This document shows, one piece after another, positions 10,935 to 21,540 of a stretch of 64,000 nt of DNA. A program made the position numbers and the translations under genes. Location: NCBI GenBank assembly GCA_020465985.1, contig JAANYP010002036.1:1-64000 (forward strand), read 5' to 3'. Within the stretch, counting starts at the first letter, position 1. Each line of letters starts with the position of its first letter. The notes below the pieces were generated by a model that did not search any database, was not told the DNA's origin, and saw only the letters and a list, made by a program, of their open reading frames with translations. The stretch is from Centrapalus pauciflorus. Its lineage: Eukaryota; Streptophyta; Magnoliopsida; Asterales; Asteraceae.

Positions 10935-12352
10935 TGTAACATCCGGCACTAAACCAGGTTAGCAACTATGACTTAGTCAGTATTTACTAGCAATTTATAA
11001 CCTAATCATTGATGATTACCAATTAATCAAAGTGATTAACAAGGTTCATGAAGAAATTCAACTCAATTAGAATCAAATTCATCGGTGCGATGAATCGGTA
11101 AATCACTTAATCCGATCGATTTACGATATGATGGATTAATGCAACTAAGTACATAATTAAATTATGATTAGTGACACTAATCATACACTAATACAATTAC
11201 TTATTAAATATGCAAGACTAAAACAATTGATTAAAACAATGCATCCAAAAGTATTTATAAATTTACAAGAAAAGGGAAATACAAGAATACATTTCTAAAT
11301 ACTTTTATACAAAAAATAAATGAAAATACACCAAAAATACCTCCCTTAGGCCAGCCAATAGGAAGGACAAAAGGACCTTGAAATAATTTATTTTACTCAA
11401 CATATCAAAATCAAATCCTCTTTATTTCAATTCATCCAAGATTTGCACTACTCTTCATCATTTCACCATCTTTTCAAGATCCAATTTTCCCTATAATTAG
11501 AGAACATTTCCATTCATTTTAATCACACCAAAACCCTTCTATTCTCTCTTCAAAAACCGGCCATAAGCCCTCCCAAAGCCAAAAAACCTTTAATTTTTGG
11601 TGTTCTTGAAGTATTTCAAGTGTTCTTCATATTTTGAAGTGTTCTTGGTGCAACTTTTGCAAGAGTTTCAACCTCTTCTCATTTTCATTCTTATAAAACA
11701 TCAAAGTAAGTAAATACTAACTTATTTCATCTTATATCAATGTTTATATAAGTCTTGCATAATATATATAGTCACCAACAACAACAAGTTTCATAAAAAC
11801 TCAAGTTTATAAATCACTAGTTTTGTTTTTAAGTTGTTTTCTTCAAATGTGTTTATAAATATATAAACACATTATGTAAGTGTAAAGATTATGAAAACAA
11901 GTGATATATATGTGTTTTATAACTTTTATACAAGTAGTCTTTGAATAAACAACAAGAATCACTAGTTATTTCAAGTTTATGAACTACGGAATTTCGGCAG
12001 AAAAGTTGCGTCGACTTTAAAAAATTATAACTATTTAATAACTTAACAAAATGAGTTATTTCTTATCTCAAAAGATAGATCTATGTCTTAACTATAGATC
12101 TGGAAGTTTTCATAATTTGTTTTGGAGTTTAGGACGTCCAGAAATTATTTGGGAACCCGAAGGTTTGACAGCTCAAAAATGGCCAGCATAGGGTTCTCAA
12201 CGAGCTTTTTCACCAATCTAAACATATCGAAAAATGACCGTTCTTGATTCTAAAAATCCTTTGTACATAGTAGTTTAATGTCCTAGAAAACCAAAGTCTA
12301 AAACATTGTGGAGCTTGGTCAAAAACAGCCTCAAAGTAGGCCGAAAAAGCTG

Positions 12353-12444
<92 letters not shown>

Positions 12445-13402
12445 TGACGTTTTAAGCGGGTTTTTATAAACTTGTAATGTTGGGTGATTTAAGACATAAA
12501 AATCTATAAATATATATATATCATCATATATTAGAGATATTAAGTCCTTATTATCCTTTAGGGCTCGATTAAAATGACTCGACGCATGATCCATCCAATT
12601 ACGCTAAATAGCTTTTTACGCTCGTTTTTGCCATCGCAATCTCGGTGAGTCTTCATAGCCCCTATTTTCACTATCTATTGGGGTGGAAATACATGCATTG
12701 TTTTTATATGGACATCAAAACTGTTTATTTCTTATATGTATTACATGTTTGGGTCCATCAGCCCTCAAATCATGAACCGTTAATTGCATTTATTTGCAAG
12801 CGCGAATATATTGTGGATAGATCTATTGGGAGTCATCTCCTCCATTCGGGTTAGTTCGGGTCGGCTAACAGCGAGTGCATATATATTCAACACACGGTAT
12901 TACATATATATTCAACACACGGTATTACGTATGGGCAAACTCATTTTAATTAAGCTTCGGTTGCATGATGGTTTATGTAATACATACACGGAATTTATGA
13001 TTTTATAAATTCAACTCATCTGATAATGTCCATACAACTGGACTTTTCGCGTAAACCTATGAGCTCACCAACAATTTGTTGACGTATTTTAGCATGTATT
13101 TTCAGGTGTTTAAGACATGCACATTCCTCGAAAGTATTCCAAGGCTTTCGTAAATTTTGGAGTCGCATCATTTTCAAACTCAGAGATTTACATGCATCTT
13201 TCCGGATAAACTAAATCGTGTATTTAAATCTTGGTATTTTAAGAACTACTTTGCTGTATTTTGGTTATTTAAAACAATATTTATATTTGAAGTTAAATCA
13301 ATGTATTTTTGAAAACGTCCATATAGTGTTCGTTCGTTATGATTATGGTTACGCTTCCGCGACGTCACTCTTCGTTGCCAACCAGGGTAACGGGGTGTGA
13401 CA
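10935..13402 (+). repeat. T2 3' LTR (2468 bp)
   Basis: It begins TGTAACATCCGGC and ends CGGGGTGTGACA. It aligns along its length with both T3 LTRs but is clearly more diverged from them than they are from each other. It contains an expanded (TA)n at 12359-12440 where T3 has only about 15 bp. The TATAAATA of the T3 LTRs is altered here (near 11494). No gene was found in it. Confidence 0.9.
12359..12440. repeat. (TA)n microsatellite in T2 LTR
   Basis: An 82-bp alternating TA run lies between AAAAT and AAACTTGACG. The same flanks in T3 (near 49135 and 55360) enclose about seven TA units, so this is a copy-specific expansion. The open frame through it is a repeat artefact. Confidence 0.95.
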
Positions 13403-13558
13403 ATCGCACTGATGAATTTGATTCTAATTGAGTTGAATTTTCTAATAAACCTTGTTAATCACTTGATTAATTTCTAATGACCACTGATTAGCTTATAATT
13501 GGCTATTAAATACAGATTAGGGCTTTGTTGCTAACCTGGTTTAGTGCCGGATGTTACA
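13403..13558 (-). repeat. Inverted fragment of a T2/T3-family LTR start
   Basis: The reverse complement begins TGTAACATCCGGCACTAAAC and matches the first ~156 bp of the T2 3' LTR with some differences. It directly abuts the end of that LTR, so LTR end and inverted LTR start touch with no spacer. It may be the residue of a minus-strand LTR into which T2 inserted, or the product of a rearrangement. Confidence 0.85.
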
Positions 13559-14533
13559 AAATTCAAACTTAAATTTTATGAAAACTCAAGAAATGAACCA
13601 ATATTGATGTTAATATACATGTATACATTGATATAACAGGATCTCTATGGTGTTGACAAACACACATTGAAGTATAAATACGGAAAAAGCCTGTATCGAT
13701 AAGATTAAAGTCATAGCTGATAGTTTAAGTGATAGATTACTATTCAAGCATTTATTGTCTTTGCATTCATATATATTGGCATGTTCTTGTTGCTCACAAC
13801 ATATTAGTTAAAAATCTTATATGATTTATTGTTATTAATGCACCCTCGTACTTGTCATGTTATAAACATGGAGCCTGCATGCATTTGAAAGTGCATCATT
13901 TAGTACATGCTTCGGCATGATGATAATCTCATAATCTGGTGTGACCTGGGCTGAGGTTGACAGCAGGCCACTATCGGGGACTGATCATCCCATATACTCA
14001 TTCCAGCTAGGTTGTACATCCCCAATCGATGATTGAACTGCCATGGAGACTTATGTCTCAGATATCTATGCTTCCCCGCATATTAAAAAAACTTGTTAGT
14101 TGTACCCTTCGCACGAAGGGGCAAGCATCGGCCGTATTTACATTTGGTTTGTAAAGAAATAATTGTTGGATGTGTAATCTGTTATCTCACTAAGCTTATA
14201 GCTTCCTATTGAATTTACATGTTTTTAGGCAAAGGTAAACACGTTGTTGGGCCTTCTACTTAGGCTATCTTCCAAATCTTCTGGTGATCCATTGAAGCTA
14301 TTTGGTAAATATAAGATAATGTAGCTTTGGTATGGGGTTCGAGTGACATTATAAGAAACAATGATGTTGTAATAGTTAGATCATGACCACATAGACTTAT
14401 AATCCATGTATGCTTTAGTGATGATGTAAATATACACTTGTCCTATGTTTGGAATAATTAATTATATTGATAATTATGGGTTGCATGTTGATCCTGGAGT
14501 TTATCTTACGTAATTAAAAAGGAGGATACCTCA
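13559..14533 (+). repeat. D1: right-hand part of a D/C-family gypsy LTR
   Basis: It matches the second half of the C LTR (about 58300-59219) and of D2 (about 16180-18552), including GTGACCTGGGCTGAGG and GACAGCAGGCCACT. It ends near GATACCTCA at 14533 with no primer-binding site after it. The left half is missing at the junction with the inverted T2-type fragment. It serves as an empty-site comparison for element P. No gene is seen. Confidence 0.7.
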
Positions 14534-14779
14534 TAATTAGTTGATAAAAACTTTCTAAGTCATGAAAATGTATTTAGAAATGAATTAAAGTTGTTAAGTG
14601 TAATTAGTCATGAAACTGAAGAGAAATTTGGGGTTTTGGGGACCAAAGCCTAAGAAATAAAACTTATATGCTAGTAAGGTTTAGTTTGTAAAATATTTGT
14701 CCCTAATATCATGAAAAAAATGAATGCTAAAAATCATATTTTGAGGGTCGAAACCGGATTACCTCGTTTGTAACTCAAA

Positions 14780-15175
14780 CACCTACAAAACCTTCTCTAG
14801 AAACTCAAATAAACCTTCTTACCTTATCTCTTGCTTTTCTTTCAATCTACAATGAGTTAGAAGGTGATTTATATAAGTTTGGAAAGCTTGAACCTTAAGG
14901 AATAAGAATATGTAGATGCATGTTCAATTTACTCAATCTAAATCAGGTTTAACTTCGAAATTCTCTTCGATTCCGTACATACAATAAACCAAAAACCTTC
15001 ATACATTCTCTCTAACTTTTCTCACAATCTACAAAGAGTTAGTATGTGAAATTGGTACAATTGGAAATCTAATTCATAGAGAAAGGGATAGTATCATTGC
15101 ATGTTTCTTTTCATCAAGAAAATCCAGGTAAAAGGGGTGTAACTTTGGTTTTTCTCGAATTTCTTTTGGACAACA
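14780..15175 (+). repeat. Diverged tandem duplication, two units of about 190 bp
   Basis: Both units share, in order, AAACCTTC, a pyrimidine-rich stretch, CAATCTACAA, GAGTTAG, TGCATGTT, AAATC, CAGGT and CGAA. Unit 1 covers roughly 14780-14975 and unit 2 roughly 14985-15175. Divergence is high, so the duplication is old. Confidence 0.55.
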
Positions 15176-15865
15176 ACATTTAACAGTAAAGTCAAACTTT
15201 TTGGGTTGTATATCAGTGTTTCGAAGCCAAAATTGATCAAGAAACCTTAAAGCAACATGGTTGATTTTTTGGACTCGAATAAGGTTAGTTTCTTGAATTT
15301 TTAATGGTTTTGTATTAAGAAAAGTTGAAAAATTAGACGACTTGTATATTGATCTCAAAAATTCAGTTTAAATGGTGTTCTATGTGTTTAAAATGGTCAG
15401 TATACATGAAGGATTAATGGATTAAGTTAAATGGATCTGTTATAAATATATTTTAGATAAAAATATGGTGATAAAATAAATTTATGGATAATTCATGGTT
15501 GATATACCGATTCAACCAACACATCTTGAGTTTTTGATGAGGTGTTGAATAAAAGATGATAAACTTGTTATAATTGGTCTTGGAAATAACTCTACATACA
15601 CTATAAAATGTTTACCAAGTATTTTAATGGGTTAATGGTGAACTTGGGTGTATAGAATCTTGATATGGGTATAAGAATGTTATTAGTTTTTGACAAGATA
15701 ATAATCAAGTTTAGGAATGAAAATTATGATCAAAATGAAGTTTAAAGTATTTCTTAATGTTACTATGTGATTTACTAAATATGGACATGCACATAGAATT
15801 AAAATGACCGAATAAAACCTGATAAAATCAAAGTCCATAAGAAAAGTGCAACAATATGAAACTGT

Positions 15866-16110
15866 TACTGCAAGTTCGGACTTCAAACTTCAAAACTCAT
15901 AGGGATTCGAACTTCAGACCCTGTTGAGATCCAAACTTCAGGATATTGATTCATTCTAAAGATCTTCAAAAGTTAGAACTTAAAGGTCGGAACAAGTATT
16001 GATCCGAACTTCAGATGACAATCAGAATTATGTTGAAAATTTTACTGCCATCATGGTCGGACTTGGATCCGAACTTTGGATAAAATACGGATTCGAACTT
16101 CAAGTTCATC
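15866..16110 (+). repeat. Cluster of GATTCGAACTTCA-type motifs in D2
   Basis: Variants such as TTCGGACTTCA, GATTCGAACTTCA, GATCCGAACTTCA and GATCCAAACTTCA recur six or more times with irregular spacing of about 25-40 bp. The cluster lies in the same part of the LTR as the regular AATTCGGACC array of the related C LTR, but with a different core. Confidence 0.6.
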
Positions 16111-17054
16111 AGACAGATTTTTGTAGTCGTCATTAACTCCTGATGATGGATTCAAAGTTGGACACTTGGTTATGAAACATTAACAAAATTCAACGAAATT
16201 AACAAACACTGATATTGGTATCATACACTGATATAACATGTTCTTTGTAGTGTTGTTTAACACACATTGAAGGAATGTTAAGCGGTTAAAGTCCGACATG
16301 ATTATTAAAGTTATGGGAATAAAGTAAAGTAAAGATAATATAATAGTGTTGTGTAAGACCCTGTGGAGACTTCCAGGACATCCTTGTTAAATTAGAATCA
16401 TTATGAGTAATAGATTACTATTCCAGCATTTATTGTTATTGCATTACTCATATACATACATGATGGCTAGTTCATGTTGTTCATATATCATTTGGCACTT
16501 GATATGATTTATTGTTATTGATGCACCCTCGTATTTGGCATGTTATAAACACGTAGTTAGCGTTCATTTGAAAGTGAATCTTTTGGTAACATGCTTCGAC
16601 ATGATGATAGACTCATACTTTGGTGTGACTTGGGCTGAGGTTGACAGCAGGCCACTGTCAAAGACTGATCATCACATACTCATTCCAGCCTGGTTTTATA
16701 TCCCCGATCAGTATATCTGAATAGCCTTTGAGACTTATGTCTCGGGATCCGTGCTTTTCAGCACGATGACTTATCTGGTAACCATGCTTCTCAGCATGAT
16801 GACATAATTGTTATCCATGCCCTCTACACGGAGGAGAAAATATTTCTCACTTATACATACTTGTATGGATGACTTATTCATAGAATATGTAATTTGTTAT
16901 TTCACAAAACTTATATCTTACCGTTGTTAATTACATATTTTCAAGCAAAGAAAATAACATTGTTGGGCCTTCTTCTTAGGAAACTGTTTGTACAAACTCG
17001 ATGTCTACTAGAACCTTGGTAACTATGATGGTGTTGTAGTTTTGGGTTGGGATT

Positions 17055-17260
17055 TGATAAGTCAAGATCTAGGTGAATCAAGAACATTTGAATTCAATCT
17101 TGCATTCATTGAAAGATTTCTCTCTTTACACTTTGAAAAACACACACATATCACTGAGAGTCTTTCAAAACCATTATGGAAATTTCCTTTTATACCTAAA
17201 ACCAAATATTTCTTCTAATTTCAAAAAACAATTGATCTCATCACGATATATAACCTAACA
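17055..17260 (-). repeat. P left LTR, minus orientation (206 bp)
   Basis: Read on the minus strand it begins TGTTAGGTTATATATCG at 17260, right after a polypurine tract at 17261-17275, has TATAAAAG at 17187-17194 and ends CTTGACTTATCA at 17055. Its outer end is next to the GGATT duplication. Confidence 0.85.
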
Positions 17261-18134
17261 TTCTCCCCCTTTGTGATGAAAACATTGAAAAACAAAGTAA
17301 GTACAAACACAGGGACATTTACACATACTAGAAATTACACCGAAAATAACAAAATTTTTATTCAAATATTGATCTCTTCAATAATCACAAGATTCTTCAA
17401 ACTTCAATCAATATCTTCAATAGATCCTTCTCTTGTGAACTTTGAATCTTCAAACCAATGTCTTTAACAATATCTTTCTGATCTTCATGTCTTGATTTCT
17501 CTGATCAACTCTTCTCAGTTCAATATACTCCCCCATGAATTATGAATTTCTTATACTCTCCCCCTTGACCTTTCAGAAAAACAAATCATCTTCATTAAAC
17601 TATTCAAACTCATGCTTCTGAAATATAAATTTCATAGTTTTTATGTTCATCATGAGGGGGAGAAATGATAAATTTCAGAGACGATATATTTATCTGCTAA
17701 AGAGAGGAATACAATAAAGATTTGAAGACTTGAAGTTTTTGATAAGTCTTTCACAATATTTTGAGTTCGAAGAGTTTAAGGAAGATGAATATTTGTCCTG
17801 AAAGGTCAAGAGGGAAAATATATGATATTCATGGTTCAAAAGGGAGTATCTTTAACTGAGAAGAGAAGATCAGAGAATTCAATATATCAACATCAGAAGA
17901 TACTGCTAGAGACATTGTTTGAAGATTCAAAGTTTAGAGAGTAGAAGATTCAAACTTCAAAAGAAAAGAATCTACTAAAGATATTGTTTGAAGTTGAAGA
18001 TTTTTGTGGTTACTAAAGAGATCAAGACCTGAAGAAATTTTTTCTAATAATTTGTTGAGTAATTTGTAGTCTTTGTAAAAGTTCCTGTGTTTGTACTTAT
18101 TTTGTTTTTCACTTCTCATCACAAAGGAGGAGAA

Positions 18135-18363
18135 TATTAGGTTCTAAATTGTGATGAAATCAATAGATTAGGGACTTATTTTGTAATTAAGTGGAAGTTT
18201 AGATTTTAGGTATAAAAGAAAATTTTCAAGGGAAATTTCCATAGTTGTTTTAGAATCTCTCATTTTCAAGTGTGTGTATTGTAAAGTGTATTTTAGAAAA
18301 ATCATTCAATAAGTGCAAGATTCAATTCAAATGTTCTTGATTCACCTAGATCTTGAATTATCA
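18135..18363 (+). repeat. P right LTR, plus orientation (229 bp)
   Basis: It begins TATTAGGTTC (the TG of the left copy changed to TA) after the purine tract at 18122-18134, has TATAAAAG at 18211-18218 and ends CTTGAATTATCA. It is clearly homologous to the left LTR but with many substitutions and small indels, so the arms are not a sequencing fold-back. Confidence 0.85.
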
Positions 18364-18552
18364 GGATTACTAGGATGAGTTATAAAACTTTGAGAATGTA
18401 ATAGACAAATTTGTCCTTGTAGACTTAAACTACTTTTATGCTTTAGTGGTGATGTGATTTCTACTAGTCTGTGTGTTTGGATCATTAATCTTATTGTAAT
18501 ATATGGGTTATATGTTTTCTTGGATGTAAACTTTGATGAATGTATGAAAGGG

Positions 18553-19040
18553 TGTTTCAGGTACCCACTTCAAAATGGGTCCTGATGAGTTGTCTATTGT
18601 AGATAACTTGTCTATTGTTAACAACCTTTCAAAAGCTTTAGTGAGTTCCTAAAATTTGTTAGAAACTCAAAGTATGCAAATTCATAAAGTAAATACATGT
18701 ACATATGCAGCAATTTAGGCAATCACTTATTTACAAAACACACAAGGATAATGCCTCGCCCTCCATTTCATAAATGCAAAGTCATTTCACTATGTAATTG
18801 GAAACGCTAATTACTTTCCTCATTAGTCCTTGATCCAAATTAAGGTCTATTATCATTCAATAAATTATAACACTAATAATTTTTATTCTTGAATTGATCA
18901 AACCCATAAATCTATTATTGGAAATATAAATATATTTATGGAAAGTATTTATACGCTCATCATCCTTTTTGTGTGACCCTTTAGGTTCATCTTGGAGTAG
19001 CCGTATCATCAAGGAAAAAATTGTAAGGCACTATAGGACA
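18553..19040 (-). repeat. E 3' LTR (488 bp)
   Basis: On the minus strand it starts TGTCCTATAGTGCC at 19040, just after a purine tract, contains TATAAATA near 18950 and ends GGTACCTGAAACA at 18553. The TG...CA borders and adjacent purine tract support the call; the 5' LTR is not available for comparison. From 19041 to 19618 lies the E 3' non-coding region with a short (AT)n near 19549; nothing else is seen there. Confidence 0.7.
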
Positions 19041-19618
19041 AACAAACTCCCACTTACCCAGAGCATGATTCCAGCGTATGATACAGGCAATGGTTAGTAT
19101 CTAGTAACACGCCACCGTCACTATCCCTTAATGAATATATTGCTTCGTGTCAGTAGCCGTCATTGATTCTGATCAATGTCACTTTGACTCATTTGTAAAT
19201 TATCCCTTCATTCGCTCGATGTCTACATGTTGAAGTAGATGCATGGATCTCTTTCAACCTCACCAAGCTTCAACAATTATGTTCACTTGACTTGGATGAA
19301 AACTGATGAGTCAAATGTTCTAGTTAACTGAATCAACATGTTTGGGCATAGCTATGCGCCTTCTTCAGTTTATCTAGAAAAGGTGCCCAGAGACATCTCT
19401 CCCACTGAGTAGAAAGAACAAATCCCATCCGACTACATATGTCTTAATTATGGTTCACGAGATGCCTAACATCAATCTTTATACATACCCGTATTAAAGA
19501 TAGTGTGTGATCTTGTTAAGGTCTCCAATTCCTATATCAGGAACCAATATATATATATATATATATATCTTAGGTCTAAGGACAAAAGACAAGGTCACTT
19601 CAAGATTACTTTTGACAA

Positions 19619-20915
19619 CTATCCATGAAGTGATCTCGGTAGTGGGTCTATCCAATGTAAGTTCTTCAACTTGACACATGTGAGTATGGTGCATCGTATG
19701 CCTTTATATTCAAATGTAAACCTCTGATGCGACCCTGCTTCCTTTGCCTGTGCAATGGCTCCACTATTGTCGTAAAAGATCTCTAGTGGTCCAGTCATGT
19801 TTTGCACTACTTCGAGATCTTCGATGAATTTCTTTATCCAGACTGCATCTTTAGTAGCATCTGATGCGGCTATATACTCTACTTCTATAGTAGAATCTAT
19901 GATAGTATCATGTTTGGAGCTTTTCAAGAATACTTCAACTCCATTCAAACAAAACACATATCCTAACTGCAATTTCAAATCATCAAAGTCGGATTAAAAA
20001 CTGGCATCAGTGTATCCTTTCACACTTAACTCAATTTTCAAACCATCATAGATCAAGATCATGTCCTTGGTTCTACAAAGATACTTAAGGATGTTCTTTA
20101 CGGCAATCCAGTGACCTTCACCCGGATTCGACTGTTATCTGTTAGCCACGCTAATAGCATATGCCATATCGGGTCTTGTACATAACATGGCATACGTAAT
20201 GGATCCTATTGCTGAGGCATAGGGAACATTATTCATCTGTTCCTGTTCATCAGACAAACTGAAAAACTGAGCCTTGCTTAGTTTTATGCCATATACCATC
20301 GATAAGTTTCCTCTCTTGGAATCTTGCATGTGAAATCAAGTTAATGTATTCTCGATGTATGCATGTTGACTTAATCCAATAAGTCTCTTAGATCCATCTC
20401 TACAGATCCTGATCCCGAGTATGTAAGTTGTTTTTAATAAGTCTTTCATTGAGAAGCATCTTCCATGCCAAGAATTCCCTTCTCACAAGGATGGAATATT
20501 GTTCCCAATGATCAATATGTTGTCAACAAACAATACAAGGAAAATCATCATGCTCCCACTCGCCTTCATGTAAACACAGGGCTCATCTTGGTTTTGTTTA
20601 AAACCAAATTCTTTGATTTTCTCATCAAAACGAAGATTCCAGCTTTGAGATGCCTGCTTCAATCCGTATATGGATCTTTGAAGCTTACACACTTTATTAG
20701 GATACTTTGGATTGACAAACCTTCTAGTTGAGACATGTATACGCCCTCGCTTAAGTCTCCATTAAGGAAGGTGGTTTTCACATCTATTTTCCTTTATTTA
20801 TAGTCATAATATGTTGTTATGACAATTAGTATTTTAATTGACTTAGTTATGGCCACGGGTTAAAAGGTTTCATCATAATCAATCCCTTTGGTTTAAGTAT
20901 AACCACTTTCTACCA
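19619..20915 (-). pseudogene. E copia reverse transcriptase and RNase H remnant
   Basis: From 20915 leftward the sequence shows a degraded KGIDYDETF block, then SIYGLKQAS, then the catalytic box as FVDNILIIGN (second Asp changed to Asn) near 20510. A later stretch reads SAIGSITYAMLCTRPDMAYAIS (20135-20329), and RNase H follows with EYIAASDATKDAVW and DNSGAIAQAKE (about 19740-19890). Frame changes and stops separate these blocks. The enzyme would have copied element RNA; this copy cannot. Confidence 0.85.
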
Positions 20916-20920
20916 TCTGT

Positions 20921-21530
20921 TGTTAGTACATCCTATGTGACGATAGCAGTCTAAGTAATGATAGCATTTTGTGTAAGTCAATTTAGTTGATATTGAATAT
21001 TAACAAGTGTTTGATATATGTTTGATTATCTATGTTCAATATTAATTGTATGTAGGTTTGAACTTGGTGTAATGTATTACAAGAAGTTCAAAGATTGGTT
21101 CAAAGATAAGTTCAAACATAAGTTCAAAGATAAGTTCAAAACATAAGTTTGAAAGATAAGGTTCGAGTTTAGTTAAAGGCCTAAGTTCGAATTTGTCTAG
21201 GAGGACAAGTTCGCATAGGCCTTGGGCCATGTTCGAACTTGTCCTAGACAAAGTCGAACCAGTCAGTATAATTAAGGGTTAATTCGATTAATTATTGGAC
21301 TTTTGCAGATTTCGGAGTGATTAAGCAAAAGGGCGATCTCGAACTTGCTAGCATTTGAAGAGTTTCGTTTTGGAGCGAATCATCGTGTTGGGACGATCCG
21401 TTCTTCGTCTATCACCGTGCTAGTCTCCGTGTTTCGGTGTGCGTGGTCTTACCGTCAAGCCACTAACGAGGATTCCGCACTCGTTGGAAGGTGTCGCGTC
21501 AAGATAAGATCCGTAGAGATCAGACCTTAC
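20921..21530 (+). repeat. B 5' LTR, right end lost
   Basis: It begins TGTTAGTACATCC like other sirevirus LTRs. No primer-binding site follows; the sequence passes straight into gag-end coding near 21535, so the LTR end, primer site and most of gag were deleted together. It contains a tandem array of AAGTTCAAA(G)AT units with a ~12-bp step at 21085-21150, followed by several TTCGAA motifs to 21260. Confidence 0.6.
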
Positions 21531-21540
21531 ACCTAGAAGA

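Larger units (their letters stand above)
6589..13402 (+). mobile_element. T2: decayed Ty3/gypsy element
   Basis: It has a truncated 5' LTR (to 6689), a tRNA-Met primer site, a heavily mutated gag-pol remnant, a polypurine tract and a full 3' LTR (10935-13402). It belongs to the same family as T3 (47532-56329), with which it shares LTR sequence and several coding lesions. Its internal part (about 4.2 kb) is shorter than an intact gypsy gag-pol because most of gag is missing. The missing left portion of the 5' LTR probably lies beyond T1. Confidence 0.85.
17055..18363. mobile_element. P: palindromic LTR retroelement with both outer ends U5
   Basis: The 1309-bp unit is an imperfect fold-back. 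The left arm (about 17055-17640) is the reverse complement of the right arm (about 17760-18363), with an asymmetric centre of ~120 bp. Each arm is the 3' end of a copia-type element: internal sequence, polypurine tract (AAAGGGGGAGAA left, AAAGGAGGAGAA right), then an LTR starting TGTTAGG (TATTAGG on the right) and ending TTATCA. The unit therefore starts TGATAA and ends TTATCA and is flanked by GGATT at 17050-17054 and 18364-18368. D1 and C have the uninterrupted site. It encodes nothing recognisable and must have been mobilised by another element. TATA boxes in both LTRs point outward. Confidence 0.85.
14534..18552 (+). repeat. D2: long D/C-family gypsy LTR remnant, interrupted by P
   Basis: Excluding P (17055-18363) this is about 2.7 kb of LTR-like sequence whose last third aligns with D1 and the C LTR. 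Its left border is uncertain; no clean TG start was seen after D1. It holds a diverged tandem duplication (14780-15175) and a cluster of TTCGAACTTCA-type motifs (15866-16110). It ends at AAGGG where the minus-strand copia E begins. The open frames in it are short and show no recognisable domain. Confidence 0.55.
18553..20920 (-). mobile_element. E: Ty1/copia element, minus strand, cut by B
   Basis: Reading leftward, it contains a degenerate RT, RNase H, a non-coding tail, a polypurine tract (AAGTGGGAG, near 19045-19053) and a 488-bp 3' LTR. The upstream half (gag, integrase, 5' LTR) is absent because sirevirus B begins at 20921; it should lie beyond the right end of B, outside the window. The RT and RNase H wording fits the Tork/Angela side of copia, which I hold weakly. 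Confidence 0.75.

Noticed and set aside
12358..12594. Open frame rich in Tyr-Ile dipeptides on the minus strand
   Set aside because: It is the translation of the (TA)n microsatellite in the T2 LTR.
15866..16110. Heat-shock elements in the TTCGAACTTC motifs
   Set aside because: The GAA/TTC half-sites are not spaced by two bases as a heat-shock element requires; a stress-response role is not supported.
17055..18363. DNA transposon or MITE with long terminal inverted repeats
   Set aside because: The 5-bp duplication, TG...CA ends and polypurine tracts next to inner TGTTAGG borders point to LTR ends; no transposase or known terminal motif is seen.
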